The notes below the pieces were generated by a model. That model did not search any database and was not told the DNA's origin. It worked only from the letters and a program-made list of their open reading frames with translations. Below, one piece after another: positions 8,194-16,764 of a DNA stretch of 64,000 bases. The DNA is taken from assembly GCA_943788825.1 (NCBI GenBank), contig CALSRT010000002.1:682001-746000 (forward strand). The letters run 5' to 3'. A program made the translations under genes and the position numbers. The stretch comes from UBA4582 sp002389265 (lineage in GTDB: Bacteria > Pseudomonadota > Gammaproteobacteria > Pseudomonadales > Azotimanducaceae). Each line of letters opens with the position of its first letter. Within the stretch, counting starts at the first letter, position 1.

Positions 8194-8669
8194 GTGAGCA
8201 AGCAACAGCAAGTGGCGGCGCGCAATTTGCCCTGCAACGGATTTATATCAAAGACATGTCCTTTGAATCACCCAAGTCGCCAGACGCGTTTGTTTGGCAG
8301 TGGAAGCCAGCAGTCAATCTCGAGCTGAATTCCCATCACTCAGTTGTGGGTACGGATTTATATGAGGTGGTGTTAAGCGTGACAGTCACGGTGAAGAAGG
8401 AGGATGGCGAGGTTGTCTATCTTTCCGAAGTGCAGCAAGCGGGCATTTTTCTCGTCAAAGGTATGGATGATGCTGTGATCGCGAAAACACTGGGCAGCTT
8501 TTGCCCCAGCGTTCTGTTTCCCTATGCTCGTGAGGCGATCGACTCGCTGGTGATTAAGGGCAGTTTTCCGCCGTTAATGCTTGCGCCGGTTAATTTTGAG
8601 GCGATTTATGAGCAGTCTCGCCAGCAATCTGCGCCAGCGGCGGAGTCCAACGACAAAATTGTTAACTGA
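8190..8669 (+). CDS. secB: Protein-export chaperone SecB
   Basis: A tetrameric cytosolic chaperone that keeps preproteins unfolded and hands them to SecA. Features typical of the family include FALQRIYIKDMSFESP near the N-terminus, the Trp-rich WQWKPAVNLELN strand, and the C-terminal FPYAREAIDSLVIKGSFPPLMLAPVNF. Length 159 aa is normal, with a short acidic tail. The 4-bp overlap with grxC indicates translational coupling. The convergent gene trmL ends 27 bp downstream, and I see no terminator hairpin between them. Confidence 0.96.
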   Translation: MSEQATASGGAQFALQRIYIKDMSFESPKSPDAFVWQWKPAVNLELNSHHSVVGTDLYEVVLSVTVTVKKEDGEVVYLSEVQQAGIFLVKGMDDAVIAKTLGSFCPSVLFPYAREAIDSLVIKGSFPPLMLAPVNFEAIYEQSRQQSAPAAESNDKIVN

Positions 8670-8696
8670 TTTTCGTCGTCGCGCTGATCGCAGGCA

Positions 8697-9161
8697 CTAT
8701 TGGCTGTCACTAAACCCCTGTTGCCGCCAAGCCTCATAGACCAAGACGGAGACTGCGTTAGCGAGGTTCATGCTGCGACTGCCGGGCAGCATGGGAATGC
8801 GCAACCGTTGGTCCTCGGGCAGCGCCTCGAGGATAGCTGCGGGTAAGCCGCGGGTCTCGGGTCCAAACAGGAGTATGTCGTCGGCGAGGAATTGAACGTC
8901 GGCGTAGCGGGTTTGGCCCTTGGTTGTTATCGCTAGAATTCGACCCTGAGATATCTTTTCTCGAAAGGCCGAAAAAGAATCGTGGGTCTCAATACTGGCC
9001 CACTCGTGATAGTCGAGGCCGGCTCGACGAAGGCGCTTGTCATCCAGCTCAAACCCCAAGGGTCGGATCATGTGCAGCGGGCTACCCGTGTTGGCGCACA
9101 GGCGAATAATATTGCCAGCGTTGGGTGGTATTTCTGGTTCAAACAATGCAACAGCAACCAA
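8697..9161 (-). CDS. trmL: tRNA (cytidine(34)-2'-O)-methyltransferase
   Basis: SPOUT-class methyltransferase that modifies the wobble base of tRNA-Leu isoacceptors. Motifs seen: FEPEIPPNAGNIIRLCANTG, RPLGFELDDKRLRRAGLDY, LLFGPETRGLP and the knot loop IPMLPGSRSMNLANAVSVLVYEA (split here across the knot). I set the start at TTG 9161: a strong AAGGAGAT sits 6 bp upstream and the result (154 aa) matches family length. The frame stays open to 9278, but those extra 39 residues are low-complexity and not conserved. It lies downstream of ntrC on the same strand. Confidence 0.92.
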   Translation of the reverse strand: MVAVALFEPEIPPNAGNIIRLCANTGSPLHMIRPLGFELDDKRLRRAGLDYHEWASIETHDSFSAFREKISQGRILAITTKGQTRYADVQFLADDILLFGPETRGLPAAILEALPEDQRLRIPMLPGSRSMNLANAVSVLVYEAWRQQGFSDSQ

Positions 9162-9329
9162 CCTGATATCTCCTTGGGGTCTTGCCTGAGTGGGGCTTTT
9201 CGGTATGGTTTGCAGTCTACACGGGTCTGGCCAGGATTGTATTTCTAACACTTTCCTGGTCTGCCTTTTTTTATTCAAGAACGATCACCACAAGGCTCGG
9301 TTGGGGCTGCCGTGAATTCGGTGGCCTGC

Positions 9330-10802
9330 CTAGTTGAGGCCCTGGTCTTGGTCCTGCTGGCTCTGTTGGTCTGGGGTGTCGAGGGATGCTGGGGCGGCGT
9401 TCAGGCCTAGTTCGGTGATCTTGCGAGTCAGAGTGTTTCGGCCCCAGCCGAGCAACTGTGCTGCATCTCGTTTACGTCCGCCAGTTTGTTTCAAGGCCGC
9501 CTCAATGACGATTCTCTCAAACGCGGGTATGGCGCCGTCGAGCAGGCGACTGCCATCGACATTCGGTTGAGACAGTTTGCGGCTTGCCCAGTGGCTGAGT
9601 GCGCGCTCCCAGTTTTCGCCAGGCGCGGGCTGCTCACCTGCCTCGCGCAATTCTGGCGGTAGGTCGTCAATGGCGACCTCGCGGCCGGTTGCCATCACGG
9701 TCACCCAGCGACAAAAGTTTTCCAGTTGGCGAACATTGCCGGGCCATGGCAGGTCGGTCAAGTATTGGCTGGTTTCGGGTTTGAGTATCTTTGCGTCCTC
9801 GTTGAGTTCTCGGGCGGCTTCTTGCAAGAAGTAGCTTGAGAGTAGAGGAATATCACCTTTGCGCTCCTGAAGTGTCGGGATGTGAATGCGAATCACATTT
9901 AAGCGATGGAACAGATCTTCGCGGAAGCGGTTCTGTTCCACCAAATTTTCGAGATTCTGATGGGTTGCGGCGATAATACGAACGTCGGCTTTCAGCGGTA
10001 TATGGCCGCCAACTCGGTAGTATTCGCCGTCGGACAGAACGCGCAACAAGCGCGTCTGGGTTTCGGCGGGCATATCGCCAATTTCATCAAGAAACAATGT
10101 GCCCTGGTCCGCTTGCTCGAAGCGCCCTTTACGTAATTGACTGGCGCCAGTAAAGGCGCCGCGTTCGTGACCGAACAGTTCGGACTCGATCAGGTCGTGA
10201 GGGATGGCGGCCATATTTAACGCAATAAAGGTTTTGTTGGCGCGGGGGCTATGCTTGTGGAGGGCGAGAGCGACAAGTTCCTTGCCAGTACCTGACTGAC
10301 CGTTGATCAGCACAGTGACGCTGGATTTTGAGAGTCGGCCGATCGCTCGAAAAACTTCTTGCATGGCGGGCGCTTTACCGATGATCTCAGAGCTGATGAT
10401 GGCTTCAGGTTTTTCGGTGGGTTGCTTCTCCTGAGCTTGGCGAATAGCCCGCTGGACGATGGCCACCGCCTCATCAACCTCAAAGGGTTTGGGCAGGTAT
10501 TCGAAGGCACCGCCCTGAATCGATGCGACGGCGCTATCCAGGTCTGAGTGCGCGGTCATGATGATCACCGGCAGGTCTGGCCAGATCTCCTTGATTCGCT
10601 TTAACAAATCCAGCCCATCGATACCCGGCATTCGAATATCGCTGATGATAGCATCCGGCTGTTCAGCTTCGAGTCTGTTCAGCAATGACTGACCGTCTTC
10701 GAAGCAGGTCACGTTCAGTTCGGCCTGGGTCAGTGCCTTGTCGAGCACCCAACGAATCGACCGTTCATCATCAACCACCCAGACTGTGTTGGTTACCATC
10801 AT
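9330..10802 (-). CDS. ntrC: Nitrogen regulation response regulator NtrC (GlnG)
   Basis: A sigma-54 enhancer-binding activator of nitrogen-assimilation genes. The receiver domain carries the acidic pair Asp11-Asp12 and phosphoacceptor Asp55 (ISDIRMPG), and Lys in the PKPF motif. The AAA+ domain has the Walker A variant NGQSGTGKE, the sigma-54 contact loop ERGAFTGA and Walker B TLFLDEIGDM. A Fis-type helix-turn-helix ends the protein (KRDAAQLLGWGRNTLTRKI). Its ATG overlaps the ntrB stop by one base. A C-terminal Gln/Asp-rich tail follows the HTH. Phosphorylated by NtrB, it should act at the sigma-54 promoter before glnA. Confidence 0.97.
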   Translation of the reverse strand: MMVTNTVWVVDDERSIRWVLDKALTQAELNVTCFEDGQSLLNRLEAEQPDAIISDIRMPGIDGLDLLKRIKEIWPDLPVIIMTAHSDLDSAVASIQGGAFEYLPKPFEVDEAVAIVQRAIRQAQEKQPTEKPEAIISSEIIGKAPAMQEVFRAIGRLSKSSVTVLINGQSGTGKELVALALHKHSPRANKTFIALNMAAIPHDLIESELFGHERGAFTGASQLRKGRFEQADQGTLFLDEIGDMPAETQTRLLRVLSDGEYYRVGGHIPLKADVRIIAATHQNLENLVEQNRFREDLFHRLNVIRIHIPTLQERKGDIPLLSSYFLQEAARELNEDAKILKPETSQYLTDLPWPGNVRQLENFCRWVTVMATGREVAIDDLPPELREAGEQPAPGENWERALSHWASRKLSQPNVDGSRLLDGAIPAFERIVIEAALKQTGGRKRDAAQLLGWGRNTLTRKITELGLNAAPASLDTPDQQSQQDQDQGLN

Positions 10803-11848
10803 TAACGTTGTTCCATCGGTAGGATTATTGAGAATTGGGTTCTGCCTGGCGCGCTTTCAAATTCAATCAAGCCCTGATGCTTTTGCACGATTGACTGGGC
10901 AAAAGAGAGACCTAGCCCGGTACCCTCTGGTCGACCACTGATCATGGGGAAAAACAATTGATCCTTCAGGGTTGGGGGTATGCCGGGCCCGTTGTCGATG
11001 ATATCAACTCGAGTCACGATTCGGTGTAATCGGGTGCCGATAGTGAATTGGCGTTCGGTGCGGGTTTTAAAGCGTAATGCGGGTTGTTTAATCTCGGTAA
11101 GGCTCTGCATTGCATTGCGCGCGATATTTAAAAATACCTGAATCATGAGTTCTGGGTCGATTTCGATCTCGGGAATACTGGGGTCGTAATCGCGGACGAT
11201 TTTAAATGACGAGGTGGATTCCAGCTCGATCAGGATCCTGACCCGCTCAAGCAATTCGTGGATGTTTTTCATGACCGGTTTGGGCGCAGTTTTAGGGCCG
11301 AGGAGGCGGTCGACTAAGGTCGTCAAACGATCAGTTTCGGTGACAATAATGTCGGTGTATTCCGTATAGAGTGGGTCATTCAGCTCCCGGGCAAGGAGCT
11401 GAGCCGAACCTTTGATGCCGCCGAGAGGATTTTTGATTTCGTGGGCTAGGCCTCGGATCATTTGCCGGGTGGCTTCCTGGTGGCCACGCAACGACTCGTC
11501 TCGATCGATCCGCAGGTAGCGATCCAGGGCGTAGAGTTCGATGACGAGGCTGGGCCATTCATCATCACTGGTGGGTGTTATCGTGTAATCTACCGTCAGG
11601 CTTTGGCCGTCAAACAGAAGAAGTTCAGCACGGTGGCGGGTGTAAGGTTGGCCACTCTGCATCGCATCGTAGGCGACGGACTCCAGTTCCGCTGAATTTT
11701 GCAATATTTCGCGAATGGATTGCCCTAGAGCGCGAGCCGACGAAACGCCCATCAGGCTTTCAGCGGCGGAGTTGATATAAGTGAGCTGCAGTTGATGATC
11801 AACAGTGAGGATGCCGATATTTAAACTATTGAGTAGGTGACTTATCAT
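10802..11848 (-). CDS. ntrB: Nitrogen regulation sensor histidine kinase NtrB (GlnL)
   Basis: Cytoplasmic kinase/phosphatase that controls NtrC in response to PII. A PAS domain (ILTVDHQLQLTYINSAAE) is followed by the dimerisation/phosphoacceptor H-box GLAHEIKNPLGG, the N-box NIARNAMQSL, G1 DNGPGIP and G2 GTGLGLS. I chose ATG 11848, giving 348 aa like E. coli NtrB; the frame extends to 11986 but the added N-terminus is Trp/Tyr-rich and not family-like. The Shine-Dalgarno is weak, which may keep expression low relative to glnA. A terminator lies between glnA and this gene, so ntrBC transcription probably depends on read-through or its own promoter. Confidence 0.95.
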   Translation of the reverse strand: MISHLLNSLNIGILTVDHQLQLTYINSAAESLMGVSSARALGQSIREILQNSAELESVAYDAMQSGQPYTRHRAELLLFDGQSLTVDYTITPTSDDEWPSLVIELYALDRYLRIDRDESLRGHQEATRQMIRGLAHEIKNPLGGIKGSAQLLARELNDPLYTEYTDIIVTETDRLTTLVDRLLGPKTAPKPVMKNIHELLERVRILIELESTSSFKIVRDYDPSIPEIEIDPELMIQVFLNIARNAMQSLTEIKQPALRFKTRTERQFTIGTRLHRIVTRVDIIDNGPGIPPTLKDQLFFPMISGRPEGTGLGLSFAQSIVQKHQGLIEFESAPGRTQFSIILPMEQR

Positions 11849-12036
11849 GTTTATTCGTGCTCGGCTGTTTATTCCTGTCGATATAATTAGCAATAAACGC
11901 ACCACTTGTTCTGAGTCGAATACAGTGGCTTGCCAGCCATAGTATAGCCAAGGTTTTGAATAAGCGCACCAAAATAGTGCGGCCAAAATTTGGTTGCGAG
12001 GTTAACGCCCGGTGGGTCTGGTCGTTGAATTCTGGT

Positions 12037-12077
12037 CAAAAAAAATCCCGCGGCGCATTGGGCGCCACGGGATTTTG
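12037..12077 (-). terminator. Rho-independent terminator after glnA
   Basis: Reading the minus strand, a GC-rich stem (TCCCGTGGCGC paired with GCGCCGCGGGA, one G-U pair) with a short CCAAT-like loop is followed by a run of eight T. It begins 17 bp after the glnA stop and should partly separate glnA from ntrBC. Confidence 0.9.
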
Positions 12078-12093
12078 ATCGCGCTGCGGGTGA

Positions 12094-13506
12094 TTAAACG
12101 CTGTAGTACATTTCAAATTCCACGGGGTGAGGTGTGGAGTTCAGACGTTCGACTTCGGCCATCTTCAGGTTGATGTAACCATCGATCATGGAGTCTGAGA
12201 ACACATCACCTTCGGTCAGGAAGCTGCGGTCAGCATGGAGGCTGTCCAGTGCCATTTCCAACGAGTTACAGACTGTTGGAATATTCCGTAATTCCTCTGC
12301 TGGCAAGTCATAAAGATCCTTGTCCATGGGGGCGCCCGGGTCAATCTTGTTTTTAATACCGTCAAGACCGGCCATCATCATGGCAGAGAACATTAAGTAA
12401 GGGTTGGCCGTAGGATCGCCAAAACGCACTTCCAGACGCACGCCTTTCGGATTGCCACCCTGGACATAAGGGATGCGGATCGAAGCAGAGCGGTTGCGAG
12501 CCGAGTAGGCCAGCAATACGGGCGCCTCAAATCCTGGTACCAGTCGCTTGTAAGAGTTGGTGCTGGCATTGGCGAAGGCGTTCAAGGCGCGAGCATGCTT
12601 GATGATGCCGCCGATGTAATACAGGGCTTGCTGGGACATGTTGCCGTAACCTTCGCCAGCGAAGGTGTTCTTGCCGTCTTTCCAGATTGACTGGTGCAGG
12701 TGCATACCGCTGCCATTATCGCCGATCAGCGGCTTAGGCATAAACGTTGCGGTCTTACCGTAGGCGTGCGCGACGTTCAGGACGCAGTATTTGTAGATTT
12801 GCACCTCGTCAGCCTTCTTGGTTAACGTATTGAAGGGTATGCCGATCTCGCATTGGCCCGCAGTACCGACCTCATGGTGATGCAGGTCGATGGACAAGCC
12901 CATGGCCTCCATGGCGGTGCACATAGAGTTTCGAATGTCGTACAAGGAGTCTACCGGTGGCACGGGGAAGTAGCCGCCTTTGACGCCAGGCTTATGGCCC
13001 AGGTTGCCACCCTCAGTGTTGTGGGAGGTCATCCACGCCGCTTCTTCAGACTCGATTTGATACATGGCGCCGCTCATGTCGGATTTGTACTTAATATCAT
13101 CGAAGATGAAAAATTCTGGTTCCGGGCCAAAATAGGCTGTGTCACCGATACCGGTGGTAGCCAGATACGCCTCAGCCCGCTGTGCGAGAGAGCGTGGGTC
13201 GCGGTCGTAGCCTTGCATGGTGCTCGGCTCCAGGATGTTGCAGCGAACGTTGATGGTGGTCTCTTCAGTGAAAGGATCGATCACCGCTGTGCTGTCGTCC
13301 GGCATCAGAATCATGTCGGATTCGTTAATAGGCTTCCAGCCACCGATGGATGATCCGTCGAACATGGCGCCGACTTCGAAAAAATCGGCATCCACTTTGC
13401 TCGCATGGTTGGTGACGTGCTGTTCTTTGCCGCGTGAATCAGTGAAACGTAAGTCCACCCATCGCGCTTCGTTTTCTTCTATCAGACCTAAAGTCTTTTC
13501 TGACAT
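12094..13506 (-). CDS. glnA: Glutamine synthetase, type I
   Basis: ATP-dependent ligation of ammonia to glutamate; a dodecamer in the cytoplasm. Length 470 aa is that of GSI-beta enzymes. Visible motifs: MFDGSSIGGWK near the N-terminus, GPEPEFFIFDD metal site, HHHEVGTAGQCEI, MHLHQSIWKDG, and RIPYVQG. The adenylylation Tyr lies in KDLYDLPAEE, so control by GlnE adenylyltransferase is expected. Upstream on the same strand lie a sigma-54 promoter and two NtrC-like sites; ntrB and ntrC follow downstream after a terminator. Together these form the classic nitrogen-regulation locus. Confidence 0.98.
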   Translation of the reverse strand: MSEKTLGLIEENEARWVDLRFTDSRGKEQHVTNHASKVDADFFEVGAMFDGSSIGGWKPINESDMILMPDDSTAVIDPFTEETTINVRCNILEPSTMQGYDRDPRSLAQRAEAYLATTGIGDTAYFGPEPEFFIFDDIKYKSDMSGAMYQIESEEAAWMTSHNTEGGNLGHKPGVKGGYFPVPPVDSLYDIRNSMCTAMEAMGLSIDLHHHEVGTAGQCEIGIPFNTLTKKADEVQIYKYCVLNVAHAYGKTATFMPKPLIGDNGSGMHLHQSIWKDGKNTFAGEGYGNMSQQALYYIGGIIKHARALNAFANASTNSYKRLVPGFEAPVLLAYSARNRSASIRIPYVQGGNPKGVRLEVRFGDPTANPYLMFSAMMMAGLDGIKNKIDPGAPMDKDLYDLPAEELRNIPTVCNSLEMALDSLHADRSFLTEGDVFSDSMIDGYINLKMAEVERLNSTPHPVEFEMYYSV

Positions 13507-13559
13507 TATGGTGTGCCCTCCAATGGGTTTACTGTAATGATGTGGTGCAATTTAAGAGA

Positions 13560-13574
13560 GCAAAGATTATGCCA
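13560..13574 (-). promoter_or_regulatory. Sigma-54 promoter of glnA
   Basis: Minus strand reads TGGCATAATCTTTGC. The invariant GG (-24) and GC (-12) are separated by exactly 10 bp, as required for sigma-54 RNA polymerase. Transcription would begin near 13547, about 40 nt before the glnA ATG. Confidence 0.88.
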
Positions 13575-13635
13575 TTCGTCAGAATTAATAAAGCCTTGTA
13601 TTGTGTGGTCTGTAGGGCATCCGCCCGAACCGCTA

Positions 13636-13651
13636 TGCCCTATTTTGGTGC
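13636..13651 (-). promoter_or_regulatory. NtrC-binding site (proximal), glnA enhancer
   Basis: Minus strand reads GCACCAAAATAGGGCA, close to the NtrC consensus GCACC-N5-6-GGTGC. It is centred about 96 bp upstream of the predicted sigma-54 start, a normal enhancer distance. Confidence 0.7.
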
Positions 13652-13666
13652 GATATAGGGCGTTAC

Positions 13667-13682
13667 GCTCTAGCATGGTGCA
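13667..13682 (-). promoter_or_regulatory. NtrC-binding site (distal), glnA enhancer
   Basis: Minus strand reads TGCACCATGCTAGAGC; the left half-site is perfect and the right half is degenerate. Its centre lies 31 bp from that of the proximal site, about three helical turns, like the paired strong sites of enterobacterial glnA. Confidence 0.55.
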
Positions 13683-13954
13683 AAATGCTGGGCGGGCCGT
13701 GAAGTGGCCCGATTAGGCGTCTGGCGCAAGTGCCTTTTAGTTGTCAAGTAGTCGCGATGAGTTGCGATTTAACGTCGAAGAATTTGAATCCTTGCGCGCC
13801 CAGTAGCGGATGTTGGACTTCAATATGCAGGGGGAAAGCGTATTTTGTGGCTGTTGATGGCCTTTAACTTTGGGTAAAGGCCTGTAAAGTTGAATTGCAG
13901 ATGTCTAAATTGCTTGACACTCTGTATAATACCGCGTCGTTGAGCGGAGTAGTC
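13683..13954 (+). promoter_or_regulatory. typA upstream region with hairpin and -10 element
   Basis: Gap between the glnA regulatory sites and typA. An 8-bp perfect inverted repeat (GGCCTTTA at 13859-13866, TAAAGGCC at 13875-13882) could form a hairpin. A perfect TATAAT lies at 13925-13930, 25 bp before the typA start. A perfect TTGACA lies at 13914-13919, but only 5 bp from that TATAAT, so the pair cannot act as one standard promoter. I see no gene here. Confidence 0.45.
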
Positions 13955-15775
13955 ATGAGTAAGAAATTAAGAAACATCGCAATTATTGCCCACGTTGATC
14001 ATGGGAAAACTACATTAATTGACAAATTACTGCAGCAGTCGGGGTCTTTGCACCGCGGCGATGAGCAAGTGGAACGCTTGATGGACTCCAATGACCTGGA
14101 GAAAGAGCGTGGCATTACCATTCTGGCCAAGAATGCCGCCATTGAGTGGCAGGGTCACCGGATTAATATTGTTGATACGCCAGGGCACGCAGACTTTGGT
14201 GGTGAAGTCGAGCGGATACTGTCGATGGTCGACTCGGTGCTGCTCGTTGTCGATGCGGTGGATGGTCCGATGCCACAAACGCGATTTGTTACCAGCAAGG
14301 CATTTGCTAACGGCCTGAATCCGATCGTGATGGTCAATAAGATTGACCGCGAAGGCGCTCGACCCGATTGGGTGGTTGACGAAGTGTTTGAGCTGTTCGA
14401 CAAACTCGGCGCAAATGATACGCAGTTAGACTTTCCCGTCATTTACGGTTCTGCCATTCAGGGTCGTGCTGGTCTTTCAATGGATGCCATTGGTGATGAC
14501 TTGACCTTGTTGTTACAAGCGATACTGGATCATGTGCCAGAACCTGTGGTCGACGACGAAGGCCCATTCCAGATGCAAATCAGTGCGCTGGATTATAATA
14601 GCTATGTCGGCGTTATTGGGCTTGGCCGTGTGGCTCGGGGTAGCGTCAAGAAGGCCCAGCAAGTGGCCGTTGTGGGTGCCGACGGTAAAGTTAAAAAGGG
14701 CAAAGTGCTGCAGGTCATGGGCTACGAGGGCCTCGATCGCGTTGAGGTTGATGGCGCCGACGCCGGTAATATCGTCTGCATCACGGGTATTGAAGGCCTG
14801 AAGATTTCAGATACCATCTGTCATCCAGATCATGTTGAGGCATTACCCCCGCTGGTGGTTGATGAGCCGACAATTTCTATGACGTTCCAAGTGAACACAT
14901 CACCTTTTGCCGGCCGTGAAGGCAAGTTCGTCACCAGTCGAAATATTCGTGAGCGCCTGGATCGTGAGTTAATTCATAACGTGGCGTTGCGGGTTGAAGA
15001 CACCGACAGCGCCGACCGCTTTAAGGTCTCTGGTCGTGGCGAATTGCATCTCGCTGTTTTGATCGAGACCATGCGTCGTGAAGGTTATGAGCTTGCCGTG
15101 GGTCGTCCCGAGGTGATTTTCAGAGAGGTTGAAGGCAAGCGCCAGGAACCGTTTGAAAATGTGCTGCTAGATATCGAAGAAACTCACCAGGGTTCGGTGA
15201 TGGAAGAGTTAGGTCGGCGCAAGGGCGTTCTGGAAAACATGATTCCCGATGGCAAAGGCCGAGTCCGCATCGAATATCAAATTCCTACTCGCGGGCTGAT
15301 TGGTTTTCGTGGTGCGTTTATGACCATGACCTCAGGTACCGGTATTATGACCAGTATCTTCTCCCATTACGGTAATGTGATGAGCCAGGACATGTCTAGC
15401 CGTACCAATGGTGTACTAGTATCCATGGCCAGTGGCAAGGCGTTGGCTTATGCCATCTGGAATCTCCAGTCCCGTGGTCGGATGTTTATTCTACCGAACG
15501 AGGAAGTGTACGAAGGCATGGTCATCGGCCTGCACTCACGGGGTAATGACCTGATAGTGAATCCGCTGAAGGGTAAACAATTGACCAACGTTCGTGCTTC
15601 CGGCACAGACGAAGCTATCATTCTCACTGGGGCTATTCGACATACCCTTGAGCAGGCCATTGAGTTTATCGAAGACGATGAATTGGTTGAGGTAACACCC
15701 ACCAGTCTGCGGATGCGCAAAAAGCTGCTGACTGAGAATGAACGCAAGCGTGCGGGCCGTGAAAAAGTCGCGTAA
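13955..15775 (+). CDS. typA: Ribosome-associated translational GTPase BipA/TypA
   Basis: EF-G-like GTPase that binds the ribosome and helps 50S assembly and stress or cold growth. G1 AHVDHGKTTLIDKLL, switch II DTPGHADFGGE, and NKIDREGARPDW are present, followed by EF-G-like domains III and V and the BipA-specific C-terminal domain (PTRGLIGFRGAFMTMT, SHYGNV). I chose ATG 13955 because MSKKLRNIAIIAHVDHG matches family N-termini and GGAG lies 5 bp upstream; the frame is open 60 bp further. It is followed 11 bp later by the iminopeptidase-like gene, preceded by AAGGAAG. Confidence 0.97.
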   Translation: MSKKLRNIAIIAHVDHGKTTLIDKLLQQSGSLHRGDEQVERLMDSNDLEKERGITILAKNAAIEWQGHRINIVDTPGHADFGGEVERILSMVDSVLLVVDAVDGPMPQTRFVTSKAFANGLNPIVMVNKIDREGARPDWVVDEVFELFDKLGANDTQLDFPVIYGSAIQGRAGLSMDAIGDDLTLLLQAILDHVPEPVVDDEGPFQMQISALDYNSYVGVIGLGRVARGSVKKAQQVAVVGADGKVKKGKVLQVMGYEGLDRVEVDGADAGNIVCITGIEGLKISDTICHPDHVEALPPLVVDEPTISMTFQVNTSPFAGREGKFVTSRNIRERLDRELIHNVALRVEDTDSADRFKVSGRGELHLAVLIETMRREGYELAVGRPEVIFREVEGKRQEPFENVLLDIEETHQGSVMEELGRRKGVLENMIPDGKGRVRIEYQIPTRGLIGFRGAFMTMTSGTGIMTSIFSHYGNVMSQDMSSRTNGVLVSMASGKALAYAIWNLQSRGRMFILPNEEVYEGMVIGLHSRGNDLIVNPLKGKQLTNVRASGTDEAIILTGAIRHTLEQAIEFIEDDELVEVTPTSLRMRKKLLTENERKRAGREKVA

Positions 15776-15786
15776 GGAAGACTCAG

Positions 15787-16752
15787 ATGCTACCACTGTA
15801 TCCGGAAATCAAGCCTTACGCTCGCCACATGTTGGATGTAGATGACGTCCACTCTCTGTATATTGATGAGAGTGGTACGCCGGATGGTATTCCTGTGTTG
15901 TTTGTTCACTCTGGTCCCGGCTCGGGCTGTGAGTTTGATAGTCGGTGTTTTTTTAATCCAGAAAAATATCGGATTATACTCTTCGATCAGCGTGGCTCAG
16001 GTCGCTCTAAGCCGCATAGCGACTTAACCAATAACACTTCCAGTGACCTGGTAGCGGATATGGAAAAAATCCGGGTTTTTCTTGGCGTTGAGAAGTGGGT
16101 GCTGTTCGGTGGCGGCTTCGGTTCGATGCTTAGCTTACTGTATGCCGAGGAGTTTGCCGCTAACGTTTTAGGTATGGTGCTGCGAGGAATATTTCTCGGT
16201 CGTAAGGCGGATATAGATTGGGTCTACCAGGATGGGGCTAATCGGTTTTTCCCGGATCACTGGGAAGACTTCGAAAGTCCGATTCCCGTGTCTGAAAGAG
16301 ATGATTATCTGGCAGCCTACAATCGCCGCATTAACGGTGCTGATGAGTTGGCACGAATGGGGGCCGCTAAAGCTTGGTCCCGTTGGGAAGCTGATTGCTC
16401 ATCCTTAGAGCCGAACCCCCGATTGGTTAAACATTTCACTGATCCGCATCGGGCGATGGCCAGAAGTCGCATTGGGCTGCATTACTTCACCAACAATTGC
16501 TTTTTGACTGACAATCAAATACTGAATAACGTCAGTAGTATCAGTGATGTGCCTGGCATTATCGTTCATGGCCGCTACGACATTTTGTGCCCAGTAAAGA
16601 ATGCCCATGAGTTACATGCAGCCTGGCCAATATCGCAGGTTTATCTGGTGCGCGAGGCTGGTCACTCAGCCACTGAAAACGCGTTGATAGATGCGCTGGT
16701 GCGGGCCACCCGTGACATGGCATTGCGCTTCGAGTCAGATTTCAGCGTCTAG
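15787..16752 (+). CDS. Proline iminopeptidase-like alpha/beta hydrolase, nucleophile Ser replaced by Gly
   Basis: The whole chain (321 aa) aligns with prolyl aminopeptidase (Pip, S33): LYPEIKPYARH at the N-terminus, RIILFDQRGSGRSKPH, VLRGIFLGRK, the cap WSRWE motif and the C-terminal VHGRYD and REAGHSA. The Asp265 and His293 of the triad are present. The nucleophile elbow, normally GGSWGS, reads Gly108-Gly-Gly110-Phe-Gly-Ser, so the catalytic Ser is Gly110 (codon GGC at 16114-16116). The oxyanion loop HGGPGGG is altered to HSGPGSG, and WEG to WEA. No frameshift or stop is present, so it is likely expressed but not a normal peptidase. It sits between typA and dtd with tight spacing. Confidence 0.85.
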   Translation: MLPLYPEIKPYARHMLDVDDVHSLYIDESGTPDGIPVLFVHSGPGSGCEFDSRCFFNPEKYRIILFDQRGSGRSKPHSDLTNNTSSDLVADMEKIRVFLGVEKWVLFGGGFGSMLSLLYAEEFAANVLGMVLRGIFLGRKADIDWVYQDGANRFFPDHWEDFESPIPVSERDDYLAAYNRRINGADELARMGAAKAWSRWEADCSSLEPNPRLVKHFTDPHRAMARSRIGLHYFTNNCFLTDNQILNNVSSISDVPGIIVHGRYDILCPVKNAHELHAAWPISQVYLVREAGHSATENALIDALVRATRDMALRFESDFSV

Positions 16753-16764
16753 GACATTGATTCA

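Noticed and set aside
13914..13930. Perfect TTGACA and TATAAT before typA as one promoter
   Set aside because: They are only 5 bp apart; a sigma-70 promoter needs about 17. The similar TTGA-N-TATAA patterns before mdh (about 46409) and mrcA (about 32610) have equally short spacing, so I treat them as coincidence, though -10 boxes may still be real.
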